From assembly GCF_009932435.1 (NCBI RefSeq), contig NZ_BJOU01000008.1:1-64000 (forward strand): DNA of 64,000 bases. Direction: 5' to 3'. Source of the stretch: Gordonia crocea. Its GTDB lineage: Bacteria > Actinomycetota > Actinomycetes > Mycobacteriales > Mycobacteriaceae. A program made the translations under genes and the position numbers. The notes beneath the pieces were generated by a model that was not told where the DNA came from, ran no database searches, and was given only the letters and a program-made list of their open reading frames with translations. This document shows, piece after piece, positions 1 to 8,419 of this stretch. Position 1 is the stretch's first letter, and every line of letters starts with the position of its first letter.

Positions 1-65
1 GCTTGCTCCGGTAAGACAGCAGTGCGATGCGCAGTGCGCCCGAGGCGCTGGTGGTCGGCATGCGC

Positions 66-1730
66 CTATTCTGCCGATCCGGCTGCGGCCTCGAGCGCCG
101 AGACGTCGGTGAGCTTGATCCGCGGGCGTCCGGATTCGCGTCCGGCCGCCTTCTCCGCGGCGTCGATGTTCTTCCATCCGTCCAGGTCGATGAGGTGTGC
201 CCCGCGCTCCACGACGAGCTGCTCGATTTCCTCGCGCGATGCTGCGGGTCGACGAGCTTGTCCTCGATGAAGTCGGCGATGACGGCCTTCGGCGGTCTCC
301 TCGCCGCACAGCCGGTTGCGGCCGATGCCGCCGGTGGCGCCGCGCTTGATCCAGCCGGTGACGTAGACGCCGGTCATCTGCTCGCCGTCGTCGAGGACCC
401 GGCCGGCGTCGTTGGGGACGATGCCGCGCTCGTCATCGAAGGGCAGGTCGGGCACCGCGTCGGCGTGGCCCTTGTAGCCGATGGACCGCAGCACCAGCCC
501 GGCGTCGACGGTGGTCGTCTCGTCGGTGGCGTGCACGGTCACCCGGTCGGTGTCGTCGCCGTAGGCGTTCTTAACGATGGTGACCGATTCGACCTTGTCG
601 TCGCCGTTGATGGACACCGGCGAGGCCAGGAAGCGGAAGACGATGCGGCGGTCGCCGTCGGCCGACCGCTCCGAAAACTCGTTCGCCAGGCGGACTTTGG
701 TGGCGATGGTCGAGTCCAGCTCGTCGCCGGCGGCCGCCGAGATCGGGTCGAGACCCAGTTCGTCGGACTCGATGACGATGTCGAGGCCCTCCACGTCGCC
801 GAGCGCCAGGAACTCGCTGTTGGTGTAGGCGCCCTGCGCGACACCGCGGCGGCCCAGCACGATGACCTCGCGGATGTTGGACTCACGCAGCTTGGCCAGC
901 GCGTGGCTCGGCGATGTCGGTCTTGGCGAGCACGTCGGGGTCGGTGGCCAGGATGCGCGCCACGTCCAGGGCGACGTTGCCGTTCCCGACGACCACGGCG
1001 CGCTCGGCGGACAGGTCAACGTCGAGGTCGACATAGTCGGGGTGGCCGTTGTACCAGGCGACGAACTCGGTGGCCGAGATCGAGCCGGACAGGTCCTCAC
1101 CCGCGATGCCCAGGCGCTTGTCGGTCGCCGCCACCCACCGCGTAGATGACCGCGTGGTAGCGCTGCGCGAGCTCGTCGTGCTTGATGTGCTCGCCTACGC
1201 GCACGTTGAGGAAGTAGTTGAAGTTCTTCTTGTTGGCGGTGGACAGGTAGCCGCGTTCGACGAGCTTGGTGGCCGCGTGGTCGGGGGCGACGCCGAAGCG
1301 CACCAGGCGTGCGGGGTGGGCAGGCGGTCGAAGACGTCGACGGTGATCGACGGCTTGCGGACGAGGACCTCGGCGGCATAGAGCGCGGCCGGGCCGGCGC
1401 CGACGATGGCGACGTGCAGCGGCTTGTCCGGCAGCGGCGGGGCCTTCTTCGGCGGGACGAGTCCGCCGTCCACCTCGTGGTCCTTGTAGTAGTCGGCGTT
1501 GATCTGCAGGTAGGGCTCGTCTTTTTCCTCGAGCTGGTCGTCGGGAGGATCGCCTCGACCGGGCACTCATCGATGCAGGCACCGCAATCGATGCAGGTTT
1601 CCGGGTCGATGTAGAGCTGCTCGGCCGTCAGAAACTCCGGCTCATCCGGCGTCGGGTGGATACAGTTGACCGGGCAAACGCTTACGCAGCTGCCATCGTT
1701 GCAACACGGCCGGGTGATAACGTGCGCCAT
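66..1730 (-). pseudogene. fprB: FprB-like ferredoxin/ferredoxin-NADP(+) reductase, reading frame broken several times
   Basis: The first ~60 codons encode a 7Fe-type ferredoxin domain with two cysteine clusters (CCNDGSCVSVCP and [12 protein letters not shown]). After that, recognisable flavoprotein reductase sequence continues but changes frame: an FAD GxGxxG motif ([15 protein letters not shown], about 1390-1430), an NADP site ([16 protein letters not shown], about 950-1000) and the usual C-terminal motif (TGWIKRGATGGIGRNR, about 300-350). Frame changes fall near 1550, 1312, 1133, 905, 288 and 240. Ferredoxin plus reductase in one chain matches mycobacterial FprB, which passes electrons between NADPH and iron-sulfur partners. 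All segments look well conserved, so sequencing or assembly error is as likely as true decay. It is divergent from the thioesterase gene, with a KstR-like box between them. Confidence 0.8.
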
Positions 1731-1756
1731 CTGGTGATACCTCGCGGATCGTCAGG

Positions 1757-1770
1757 TAGAACCTGTTCTA
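1757..1770. promoter_or_regulatory. KstR-like palindromic operator
   Basis: TAGAACCTGTTCTA is a 6+6 inverted repeat with a 2-nt centre. It fits the published KstR pattern TnnAACnnGTTnnA at every fixed position. KstR is the TetR-family repressor of cholesterol and lipid catabolism in Mycobacteriales. The site lies between the divergent fprB-like gene (start 1730) and the thioesterase gene (start 1822), so it could act on both. Binding by KstR rather than a related TetR protein is inferred. Confidence 0.6.
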
Positions 1771-1821
1771 TTTGAGAACAACTCTAGCGCACCAATCCGC
1801 GCCCAATCCACAAGGGAGATC

Positions 1822-2640
1822 GTGACCAGCAACCCCGCCCCACACCAGCCCCTCGGCGACCGGCTCGACACCGCGCAGTACTTCGAAGCGCAGTACCGGG
1901 TGCGGACCGGTGACATCGATCAGGACATGCGCGTCCGGCTCGATTCGATCGCGCGATATCTGCAGGACATCGCCAACGACAACATCGAGGCGACCGAATT
2001 CTGGCAGTCCGATCCGTTCTGGATCGTGCGCCGCACCATCGTCGACGTGATCCGCCCGATCTCGTGGCCGGCGACGGTGACCGCGCAGCGCTGGTGCGGT
2101 GCCCTCTCGACGCGGTGGACGAACATGCGGGTCCGGATGACCGCCCAGCACGAGACCAATCTGTTCAACCCGGAACCGCGCGAGGACGGCCTCGTCGAGA
2201 CCGAGGCGTTCTGGATCCTGGTCAACGACCAGGGCATGCCGACGCGGCTGTCCGACGCGGCCTTCGAGATGTTGAGCTCGATGAACACCGAGCACCGGCT
2301 GCGGTGGAAGTCGATGAACCCGGAGAAGGCGCCGGCGGCGGGTACCGAGCCGGACCGCGAGCACATCCTGCGCGCGGTGGACTACGACCCGTTCAAGCAC
2401 CTCAACAACGCCGCCTACCTGGCGGTGTTGGAGGACGAGATCCTCGCCCATCCGGAGTTGATCGAGGGTCCGCACCGGCTGGTCATCGAGTATCTGCGCC
2501 CGATCGAGCCGGGCGCCCGGCTGACCATTCGCCGGGTGCGCGAGGGCGATGAACTGACGCTCTGGCTGCTCCTGCACAAGCCCGACGCTGATCCGATCGT
2601 CGCGGCGACGATCTGGCTCGGCCCCCTCCCGACCTCCTAA
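1822..2640 (+). CDS. acyl-ACP thioesterase family protein
   Basis: A 272-residue protein of the acyl-ACP thioesterase fold, built as two hot-dog domains. The first domain begins near residue 20 (FEAQYRVRTGDIDQDMRVRL) and the second near 180, with HILRAVDYDPFKHLNNAAYLA, where the Asp/His/Asn pattern resembles the catalytic region of bacterial FAT-like enzymes. These enzymes hydrolyse acyl-ACP to free fatty acid in the cytosol. The start is GTG at 1822, preceded by AAGGGAGA. The KstR-like box 50 nt upstream suggests lipid-responsive control. Length is normal for actinobacterial members. Substrate chain length cannot be read from the sequence. Confidence 0.85.
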   Translation: MTSNPAPHQPLGDRLDTAQYFEAQYRVRTGDIDQDMRVRLDSIARYLQDIANDNIEATEFWQSDPFWIVRRTIVDVIRPISWPATVTAQRWCGALSTRWTNMRVRMTAQHETNLFNPEPREDGLVETEAFWILVNDQGMPTRLSDAAFEMLSSMNTEHRLRWKSMNPEKAPAAGTEPDREHILRAVDYDPFKHLNNAAYLAVLEDEILAHPELIEGPHRLVIEYLRPIEPGARLTIRRVREGDELTLWLLLHKPDADPIVAATIWLGPLPTS

Positions 2641-2641
2641 T

Positions 2642-2720
2642 CGCCGACTGGGCCCTCATTCCCGCCGACTGGGCCCTCATTCCCGCCGACTGGGCCCTCG
2701 ATCTCGCCGACTGGGCCCTC
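2642..2720. repeat. four-copy 21-bp tandem repeat between convergent genes
   Basis: CGCCGACTGGGCCCTC recurs at 2642, 2663, 2684 and 2705, exactly 21 bp apart. The 5-nt spacers (ATTCC, ATTCC, GATCT) are nearly identical. Each unit contains the palindrome GGGCCC. The array starts right after the thioesterase stop codon and ends at the HxlR stop codon. Confidence 0.95.
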
Positions 2721-3060
2721 ACCCGTCGTCGCCGAAGCGCGCCCCCCACGATTGAGCCCACAACTCCAACGGTCCGAGGGCGAGCAAGAGCGCGGCACCA
2801 TGCTTGGTCAGCCGATAGCCCGACTTCGTCCGGCTGATGATGCGCGCCTCGAGTAACTCGTCGAGGCGCTGGGAGATCGTCGTCGGCGATGCCTCTGGAA
2901 TCCGGTTTCGGAACTCGGAAAAGCGGACCGACCCCAACCGCATTTCCCACAGCATCCGGAGCATCCAACGCCGGCCGAGTAGGTCGAACGCGGCCATGAC
3001 CGGCCGCCCGCTGTCCGACCCGCGGACCGGGCGCCCGGGGATTGCTGGTTGCTCTGACAT
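2719..3060 (-). CDS. HxlR-family winged-helix transcriptional regulator
   Basis: A 113-residue protein with the HxlR signature: FDLLGRRWMLRMLWEM near residues 25-40, then VRFSEFRNRIPEASPTTISQRL (recognition region) and GYRLTKHGAALLLALGPL. The frame is open much further upstream, but family homology begins at the ATG at 3060 (MSEQPAIPG). It is divergent from mmpS-mmpL, and a perfect palindrome lies in the shared spacer. That layout suggests it controls the MmpS/MmpL operon, as local regulators do for mmpS5/mmpL5 in mycobacteria (there a MarR-type protein). The ligand is unknown. Confidence 0.88.
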   Translation of the reverse strand: MSEQPAIPGRPVRGSDSGRPVMAAFDLLGRRWMLRMLWEMRLGSVRFSEFRNRIPEASPTTISQRLDELLEARIISRTKSGYRLTKHGAALLLALGPLELWAQSWGARFGDDG

Positions 3061-3168
3061 GCAGCAATGGTATCGCCACCCACGCAACCGCCCGCCATCG
3101 CCGAGGACGGCACTGTGATCCACACTACTTCCTACACCAGTGAATGACGGCCACCACCTTCGCCGGAA

Positions 3169-3201
3169 AACGTTGACAACGTTCAATGTCATCGATACAT
3201 A
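3169..3201 (+). promoter_or_regulatory. mmpS promoter with overlapping palindromic operator
   Basis: AACGTTGACAACGTT (3169-3183) is a perfect 7+1+7 palindrome. It contains a consensus -35 (TTGACA, 3173-3178). A -10-like TACATA follows at 3196-3201 after a 17-nt spacer. A repressor bound to the palindrome would block RNA polymerase. The divergent HxlR regulator is the obvious candidate. Confidence 0.6.
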
Positions 3202-3226
3202 ATCCGTACCAACTTTGGAGGTGTCC

Positions 3227-3670
3227 GTGCAGCAGCCGACCCCGCGCGCCAAGCCGCGCACCCGCTGGATGATGATCGTCGTCATCGCAGTGCTCGCCGT
3301 GTCTGCGCTGTATGTCGGCCGCCTCCGCCTCAGCCACATCCCCGACCGGGCCATCGGTCACGCCCCCACCGCCCCTCAGGTCGGCGTACCCCGGACCAAG
3401 ACCATCGAGTACCGCGTCACCGGCCCCGCCGGCGCCCGCGCCACCGTCTCCTACCTCGTCCCAGGCTCCGGGGTGACCGACGAACAAGTCACCCTCCCCT
3501 GGCGGACCACCCTGACCACACAGGACTTCACCGTCGCCGTCGGCGTCCTCGCCCAGGTCCACGCGACCGGCGACGCCTCCTGCGCCATCCGCGTCAACGG
3601 CACCGACCGGGACGTCGAACGGAACGGCAACAGCGAACCCGTCGTCAATTGCGCCGTCCCCACCGCCTAG
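3227..3670 (+). CDS. MmpS-family membrane protein
   Basis: A 147-residue protein with one N-terminal transmembrane helix (about residues 12-32, WMMIVVIAVLAVSALYVG) and a periplasmic beta-rich domain. The domain includes YRVTGPAGARATVSYL and a C-terminal Cys pair (CAIRV...VVNCAVP), as in mycobacterial MmpS proteins. MmpS partners MmpL transporters in exporting lipids or siderophores across the cell envelope. GTG at 3227 is chosen because GGAGG ends 5 nt upstream; a TTG at 3215 is in frame but overlaps that ribosome site. mmpL begins 8 nt after the stop. Confidence 0.88.
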   Translation: MQQPTPRAKPRTRWMMIVVIAVLAVSALYVGRLRLSHIPDRAIGHAPTAPQVGVPRTKTIEYRVTGPAGARATVSYLVPGSGVTDEQVTLPWRTTLTTQDFTVAVGVLAQVHATGDASCAIRVNGTDRDVERNGNSEPVVNCAVPTA

Positions 3671-3678
3671 GACCCCCG

Positions 3679-6525
3679 ATGACCACAACAGCCGACGCCC
3701 CCGCCGCTCGCCCGCGCTTCGCGCGCTTCCTCTACCGCTTCTCGGCGCCGGTCATCGGAGCCTGGCTGCTGCTGATCGTCGTACTCAATCTTGCTGTGCC
3801 GCAATTGGAATCAGTCGTGATACGCAAGGCCCAGTCCTTCCTGCCCGACTCCGCGTCGTCGGTGCAGGCGCTGACCAAGATGGGCACCTATTTCGGCAGC
3901 GGGGAGCGCAACGGCGGCGGCTCCAACAACTTCGTCTACCTGCTCCTCGAAGGCCAGGACCGGCTCGGCTCCGACGCCAAGGTCTACTACCAAAACGTCC
4001 TGCAGAAGCTGACGTCGGACACGACGCACGTGAGCTCGGCGATGGACCTGTGGTCCGATCCCGATCTGGCGCCGGTCGCCGAGAGCAACGACGGCAAGGT
4101 CGCATATGCGCTGGTGAACCTGCACGGGAACATGGGCACCGCACTGGCGATGGAGTCCACCCGCGTCGCCCGCGAGACCATCGCCGCCACCTCCCCGCCG
4201 CCGGGCGTGCAGGTGCACCTGACCGGCCCGTCGGCCGTCGTCAACGACGAGATGATCGCCATCGCCGACTCGATGTTCCTCCTGGTGGCACTGAGCGCGT
4301 TGCTGGTGACGGTGATCCTGCTCATCGTCTACCGCTCACCGATCACCGCGGCCGTCCCGCTGCTGACGGTCGGCGCCGGGCTGGCCGTGGCCCGCTCCAC
4401 CATCGCGGTGCTCGCCGAGCTGAACCTGCTCGACGTGTCGATCTTCGCCGCCGCCCTCTCTGCGGTGGTGGTCTTGGGCGCGGGCACCAACTACGGCATC
4501 TTCCTCCTCGGCCGCTATCAGGAGAACCGCCGCAAGGGCCTGTCCCCGGAGGATTCGTACTATGCGGCGCTGGCCGGCGTGCAGCACATCATCATCGCCT
4601 CGGCGCTCACCGTCGCCGGCGCGATGGCCTGCCTGACGGCCACCCGACTCTCGATGTTCAGCACCGCCGGATTGCCGTGCACCATCGCGATCATCGTCAC
4701 CCTGGTGGCGGCGCTGACGCTGGGACCCGCGGTGTTGGCCCTACTGAGCCGCCGCGGCTACGCCGAACCGCGCGGCGACGAGAAGTCCCTGCGCCGCTGG
4801 CACCGCATCGGAACCTCCGTCGTGCGCTGGCCGGTGCCGGTGCTCGCCGCGTCGCTGGCCGTTCTCGCCGTCGCCATCGCCCCGCTGGCCTTCTATGCGC
4901 CGAGCTACAACGAGCGCAAGGCGCAACCGTCGGACTCGCCGGCCAACCTCGGCTTCACCGCCGCCGACCGCCACCTCGCGCCCAACGTGATGGCGCCCAG
5001 CGTGTTGATCGTTGAATCCGACCACGACATGCGCAACCCGGCCGACCTCATCGCGTTGGCCAAAATGACCGACTCGGTCGCGTCGATCCGCGGCATCGAC
5101 GCCGTGCAGGGCATCACCCGCCCGCTGGCCCGCCCGCTCGACCAGGGCACGCTGACCAACCAGATCGGCTACATCGGCAACCGGTTCACACAGATGACCA
5201 CCCTGCTCAAACACCGGATCGCCGACCTCGACTCGATCTCCACCTCCCTCGACGAGCTCAACACCGCGGTCGACGGCCTCGCCGACGCCCTGGCCCAGGG
5301 CAACGCCGGCGCCGCACAACTCGCCAGCGCCTCGCAACGACTCTCGACGACCACCGATACGACGATGAGGAAGGTCGACGGCCTGTCCCGGTCGATCGCG
5401 CCGACGCGTAAGGCCCTCGGCGCCACGCCCCAGTGCCGGCAGAACCGCGACTGCCGCCAGGCGCTGGCCGGGTTGTCGGCCCTCGACGACCTGCCCGCGC
5501 TGCGGTCGGCCATCGCCGAACTCTCCGCCGGCGCCGGTTCGGTGAGCCGCGCCCTGCCCACCGCGTCGCAGCAGATCCCGGTCCTGCGCTCGGCGCTCGG
5601 CCAGGCGCGGGCGGTGATCAAGCCGTTGAAGGGAACGCTGTCGGCGCTGTTGCCGCAGACCACCGAGATCACCGACTTCATCGACGAGGTCAGCAAGTCC
5701 TTCGCCGCCGGCTCGCCGGGCAGCTTCTTCTTCCTGCCCAGCCAGGCGTTGGAGAGCCCCCTGTTCAAGTCGGGCATGCCCTACTTCTTCTCCGCCGACG
5801 GCAAGGTCACCCGCATGGTCGTGACGCCGGAGGTCGAGGGTTTCAGCCGCGAGGCGATGGACATCAGCGCCGAGGTCATCCCGGCCGCGACCTCGTCGCT
5901 CAAGGGCACCTCGCTCGCCGGCTCGACGGTCAGCATCGGCGGCCCGGGCGGGACGCTGCTCAACATCGAGTCCTTCGCGCACGAGGACTTCATCGCGATC
6001 GTCGTCGCCGCTTTCGCCTTCGTGTTCTGCGTGGTGCTGCTGTTGTTGCGCAGCCTAGTCGCCGCGATCGCGGTCATCGGCACGGTCACGCTGTCCTACC
6101 TGGCGGCGATGGGCGTCTCGGTGGCGGTGTGGCAGGGCCTGCTGGGCCACCCGCTGCACTGGTCGGTCACACCGATCGCGTTCAGCTTCCTCGTCGCCGT
6201 CGGTGCCGACTACAACATGCTGTTGGTGAGCCGGTTCCGCGAGGAGTACGGCGGCGGTGGCGGCACCGGGCTGATCCGCGCGATGGTCGGCACCGGCAGC
6301 GTGGTCACCACCGCTGGCATCACCTTCGGCGTGACGATGCTGGCCATGTTGGCCAGCGATGCGCGCAACGTCGGCCAGATCGGCACGACGGTGGCGCTCG
6401 GCCTGCTGATCGACACCCTGATCATCCGTTCGCTGGTGATGCCGGCGGTCGCCCGACTCTGCGGCCGCTGGTTCTGGTGGCCGACCAAGTTCTTCACCAT
6501 GGAAAGCAGGACGAGCAATGGCTAA
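3679..6525 (+). CDS. MmpL-family RND transporter
   Basis: A 948-residue protein with the MmpL arrangement: one N-terminal helix, a large extracytoplasmic loop, five helices, a second loop and a final helix bundle. Two transmembrane signature motifs are visible, GTNYGIFLLGRYQE near residue 268 and GADYNMLLVSRFREEY near 842. The Asp-Tyr pair of the second belongs to the proton-relay region. The second loop is rich in helical heptads (about residues 510-650). The ATG at 3679 follows mmpS by 8 nt. The 3' end overlaps the next gene by 8 nt, so mmpS, mmpL and the downstream gene are one operon. The substrate, probably an envelope lipid, is not evident. Confidence 0.93.
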   Translation: MTTTADAPAARPRFARFLYRFSAPVIGAWLLLIVVLNLAVPQLESVVIRKAQSFLPDSASSVQALTKMGTYFGSGERNGGGSNNFVYLLLEGQDRLGSDAKVYYQNVLQKLTSDTTHVSSAMDLWSDPDLAPVAESNDGKVAYALVNLHGNMGTALAMESTRVARETIAATSPPPGVQVHLTGPSAVVNDEMIAIADSMFLLVALSALLVTVILLIVYRSPITAAVPLLTVGAGLAVARSTIAVLAELNLLDVSIFAAALSAVVVLGAGTNYGIFLLGRYQENRRKGLSPEDSYYAALAGVQHIIIASALTVAGAMACLTATRLSMFSTAGLPCTIAIIVTLVAALTLGPAVLALLSRRGYAEPRGDEKSLRRWHRIGTSVVRWPVPVLAASLAVLAVAIAPLAFYAPSYNERKAQPSDSPANLGFTAADRHLAPNVMAPSVLIVESDHDMRNPADLIALAKMTDSVASIRGIDAVQGITRPLARPLDQGTLTNQIGYIGNRFTQMTTLLKHRIADLDSISTSLDELNTAVDGLADALAQGNAGAAQLASASQRLSTTTDTTMRKVDGLSRSIAPTRKALGATPQCRQNRDCRQALAGLSALDDLPALRSAIAELSAGAGSVSRALPTASQQIPVLRSALGQARAVIKPLKGTLSALLPQTTEITDFIDEVSKSFAAGSPGSFFFLPSQALESPLFKSGMPYFFSADGKVTRMVVTPEVEGFSREAMDISAEVIPAATSSLKGTSLAGSTVSIGGPGGTLLNIESFAHEDFIAIVVAAFAFVFCVVLLLLRSLVAAIAVIGTVTLSYLAAMGVSVAVWQGLLGHPLHWSVTPIAFSFLVAVGADYNMLLVSRFREEYGGGGGTGLIRAMVGTGSVVTTAGITFGVTMLAMLASDARNVGQIGTTVALGLLIDTLIIRSLVMPAVARLCGRWFWWPTKFFTMESRTSNG

Positions 6526-7597
6526 ACCGATGTCGACCGCCGCCGCACGACTCATCGTCGACGGGGTGGCCCCGCGGCTCGACCGCCGCATCACCGCGTC
6601 GCGCGAGCCATACACCGGCACCCCGGCGATGCGCCCGCACGTCGGCGCCAACCGGTGGGCCTGGACGCACTACGGCGTCTTCATCCCGAGTCTGCCTGCG
6701 CCGCACCGGTTTCTGAACGTCATGACGCTGATCGGCGCCACCGGGACCGAGCTCTTCGACAACACCGTCAGCGCCAACGCCAGCGCCGACGCGCGCCTCG
6801 CGACGACGGTGCTGTCCTCGACGGCGCACGCCGCCCAGCACCACTACGCCGGATACGACGCCGCCGCCGACGGGTCGTTCGCCGACGACGGGTCGAGCCT
6901 GCGCTGGGCCACGGACCTGGCGGTCGAGCGGTCGGGCAACCGGGTGTCGGTGGCCGGCCGGTACGACACCTTCGAGATCGAACTGGACCTGAGCCTGACC
7001 GACCAGGTCTCCTACTTCACCCACACCCCGGTCTATCAACATCTGAGCCTGCTGGCGCCGTATCGCGGGGCCATCACCGACCTGGTAGACGACACGACGA
7101 CGACGATCAGCGGGTTGGGCACCGTCGAGTACGCGCGCTGCGCGGGTCCGCAGTCGTTGTTGCGCCGCCCGGTCGGGCGCCTCCTGCGCCTCCCGGTCGA
7201 CTTCTTCACCTACCAGATCATCCAACTCGACGAGGTGACCCAACTGCTGCTGACCGACGTGACCGCCCGCGGCGCGGTGGCCGCCCGGACGGTGCACGTG
7301 CGGACCGTCGGCGGCCGCGCCGACGTCTTCGAGGACGTGACCTGCGACGTCGAGCTGGCCGCCGTACCCCGGTTGGACCCCGATGGCAACGCGATGCGGG
7401 TGCCCGCCGGCTTCACCTGGATCGCGCGCCGCGACGGCCGCGAGGTCTTGCGACTGGAGTGCCACGTCGACGACACCCTGCGCTACGGACACGGCAACGG
7501 CTACGTCGGGTCCTACGACTACTCGGGGACCTACGACGGGCGCGAGGTCTCCGGCATCGGCTACCTGGAGTGGATCGACATGCGCGTGACGGACTGA
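6518..7597 (+). CDS. conserved hypothetical protein, possibly lipocalin-like (DUF6670/AttH type)
   Basis: A 359-residue protein without signal peptide or transmembrane segment. It is rich in alternating beta-type stretches and in Trp/Tyr-Gly motifs (WAWTHYGVFIPSLPAPHRFLN near 46; YGHGNGYVGSYDYSGTYDGR near 323). That resembles actinobacterial DUF6670 and AttH/CrtC-like beta-barrel proteins, an assignment made from memory of the pattern. Its ATG overlaps the mmpL stop by 8 nt, so translation is coupled. A lipid-binding or lipid-modifying role for the MmpL substrate is plausible but inferred from position only. Confidence 0.6.
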   Translation: MAKPMSTAAARLIVDGVAPRLDRRITASREPYTGTPAMRPHVGANRWAWTHYGVFIPSLPAPHRFLNVMTLIGATGTELFDNTVSANASADARLATTVLSSTAHAAQHHYAGYDAAADGSFADDGSSLRWATDLAVERSGNRVSVAGRYDTFEIELDLSLTDQVSYFTHTPVYQHLSLLAPYRGAITDLVDDTTTTISGLGTVEYARCAGPQSLLRRPVGRLLRLPVDFFTYQIIQLDEVTQLLLTDVTARGAVAARTVHVRTVGGRADVFEDVTCDVELAAVPRLDPDGNAMRVPAGFTWIARRDGREVLRLECHVDDTLRYGHGNGYVGSYDYSGTYDGREVSGIGYLEWIDMRVTD

Positions 7598-7660
7598 CCG
7601 GGCGACGGTGCGGTGCTACGCTTTTCCGCGTTCTAGCAGCCAATACACCGGGGGTTCGCC

Positions 7661-8401
7661 ATGATCCGTCTCGCCCTTTTGGTCACCGTCGCGTGCGGGG
7701 TCCTCTCTCTCCTCGCGTTCAAGAACGGCGGGGTGTTCCCCGGCATCGTGTTCGCCGTCTGCGCACTCGCGCCGATTGCCGGATGGATCGCGTTCGCGCT
7801 GCGCGGCCGGAATGCGTCGCAGCCGCTGAACGGCGCGGCCAAGGGCATCCTCTCCGCGGTCAGCGTCGTCCTCGTCGCCGCCCTCGCCTACTCGGTGTAC
7901 TGGACCTTCTGGTCGACCAAGCCCGCCAAGGAACTCAAGTACACCGGCGACCTGTCCAAGGTCTGCGACAAGACCTACTTCCCGCAGGCGGCCGAGCACA
8001 CCGGTTCCGGCCCGCACCCGATCATCATCTTCACCCGCAGCGGCACCGGCTCCAGTCTGCAGCAGGTGAGCGCGCCGTACACCGCGCCGGAGGCGTGGCG
8101 CACCCGAGACGAGCACCAGGTGCAGCTGGTCGCCTGCCTCGACGACGTGTCGTCGGGCGAGAAGGTCGATGAATGCGAGTTCGACAAGGGCAACGTGCCG
8201 GTCTACCAGGGCCGCTACAAGGGCCGGGTCGTCGAGGCACGCACCGGCAAGAAGGTCGCCGACGTGCAGGTCGACGGCAACCGGACCAAGGATTGCCCGA
8301 TGATCACGATGATCCAGGGCGACGTCAAGGACAACCGGCTGCACACCAAGCCGGACTTCGACGAACTCCAGCGCGTCCTCGGAGCCTACGTCAACGGCTG
8401 A
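7661..8401 (+). CDS. membrane-anchored protein of unknown function
   Basis: A 246-residue protein with three hydrophobic segments in the first ~90 residues (about 3-20, 25-48 and 62-82), then a hydrophilic domain of ~155 residues. The domain has four Cys (KVCDKTYF, LVACLDD, VDECEFD, KDCPMIT), which suggests disulfides outside the membrane. No family recognised. ATG at 7661; a TACGCT -10-like element lies at 7617-7622. It is convergent with the MpaB gene 18 nt downstream. Confidence 0.7.
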   Translation: MIRLALLVTVACGVLSLLAFKNGGVFPGIVFAVCALAPIAGWIAFALRGRNASQPLNGAAKGILSAVSVVLVAALAYSVYWTFWSTKPAKELKYTGDLSKVCDKTYFPQAAEHTGSGPHPIIIFTRSGTGSSLQQVSAPYTAPEAWRTRDEHQVQLVACLDDVSSGEKVDECEFDKGNVPVYQGRYKGRVVEARTGKKVADVQVDGNRTKDCPMITMIQGDVKDNRLHTKPDFDELQRVLGAYVNG

Positions 8402-8419
8402 CCCGCGCGACGACGACGA

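Noticed and set aside
2642..2720. CRISPR array
   Set aside because: Units are only 21 bp with 5-nt, nearly identical spacers; no cas genes. It is a plain tandem repeat. No CRISPR array was seen elsewhere.
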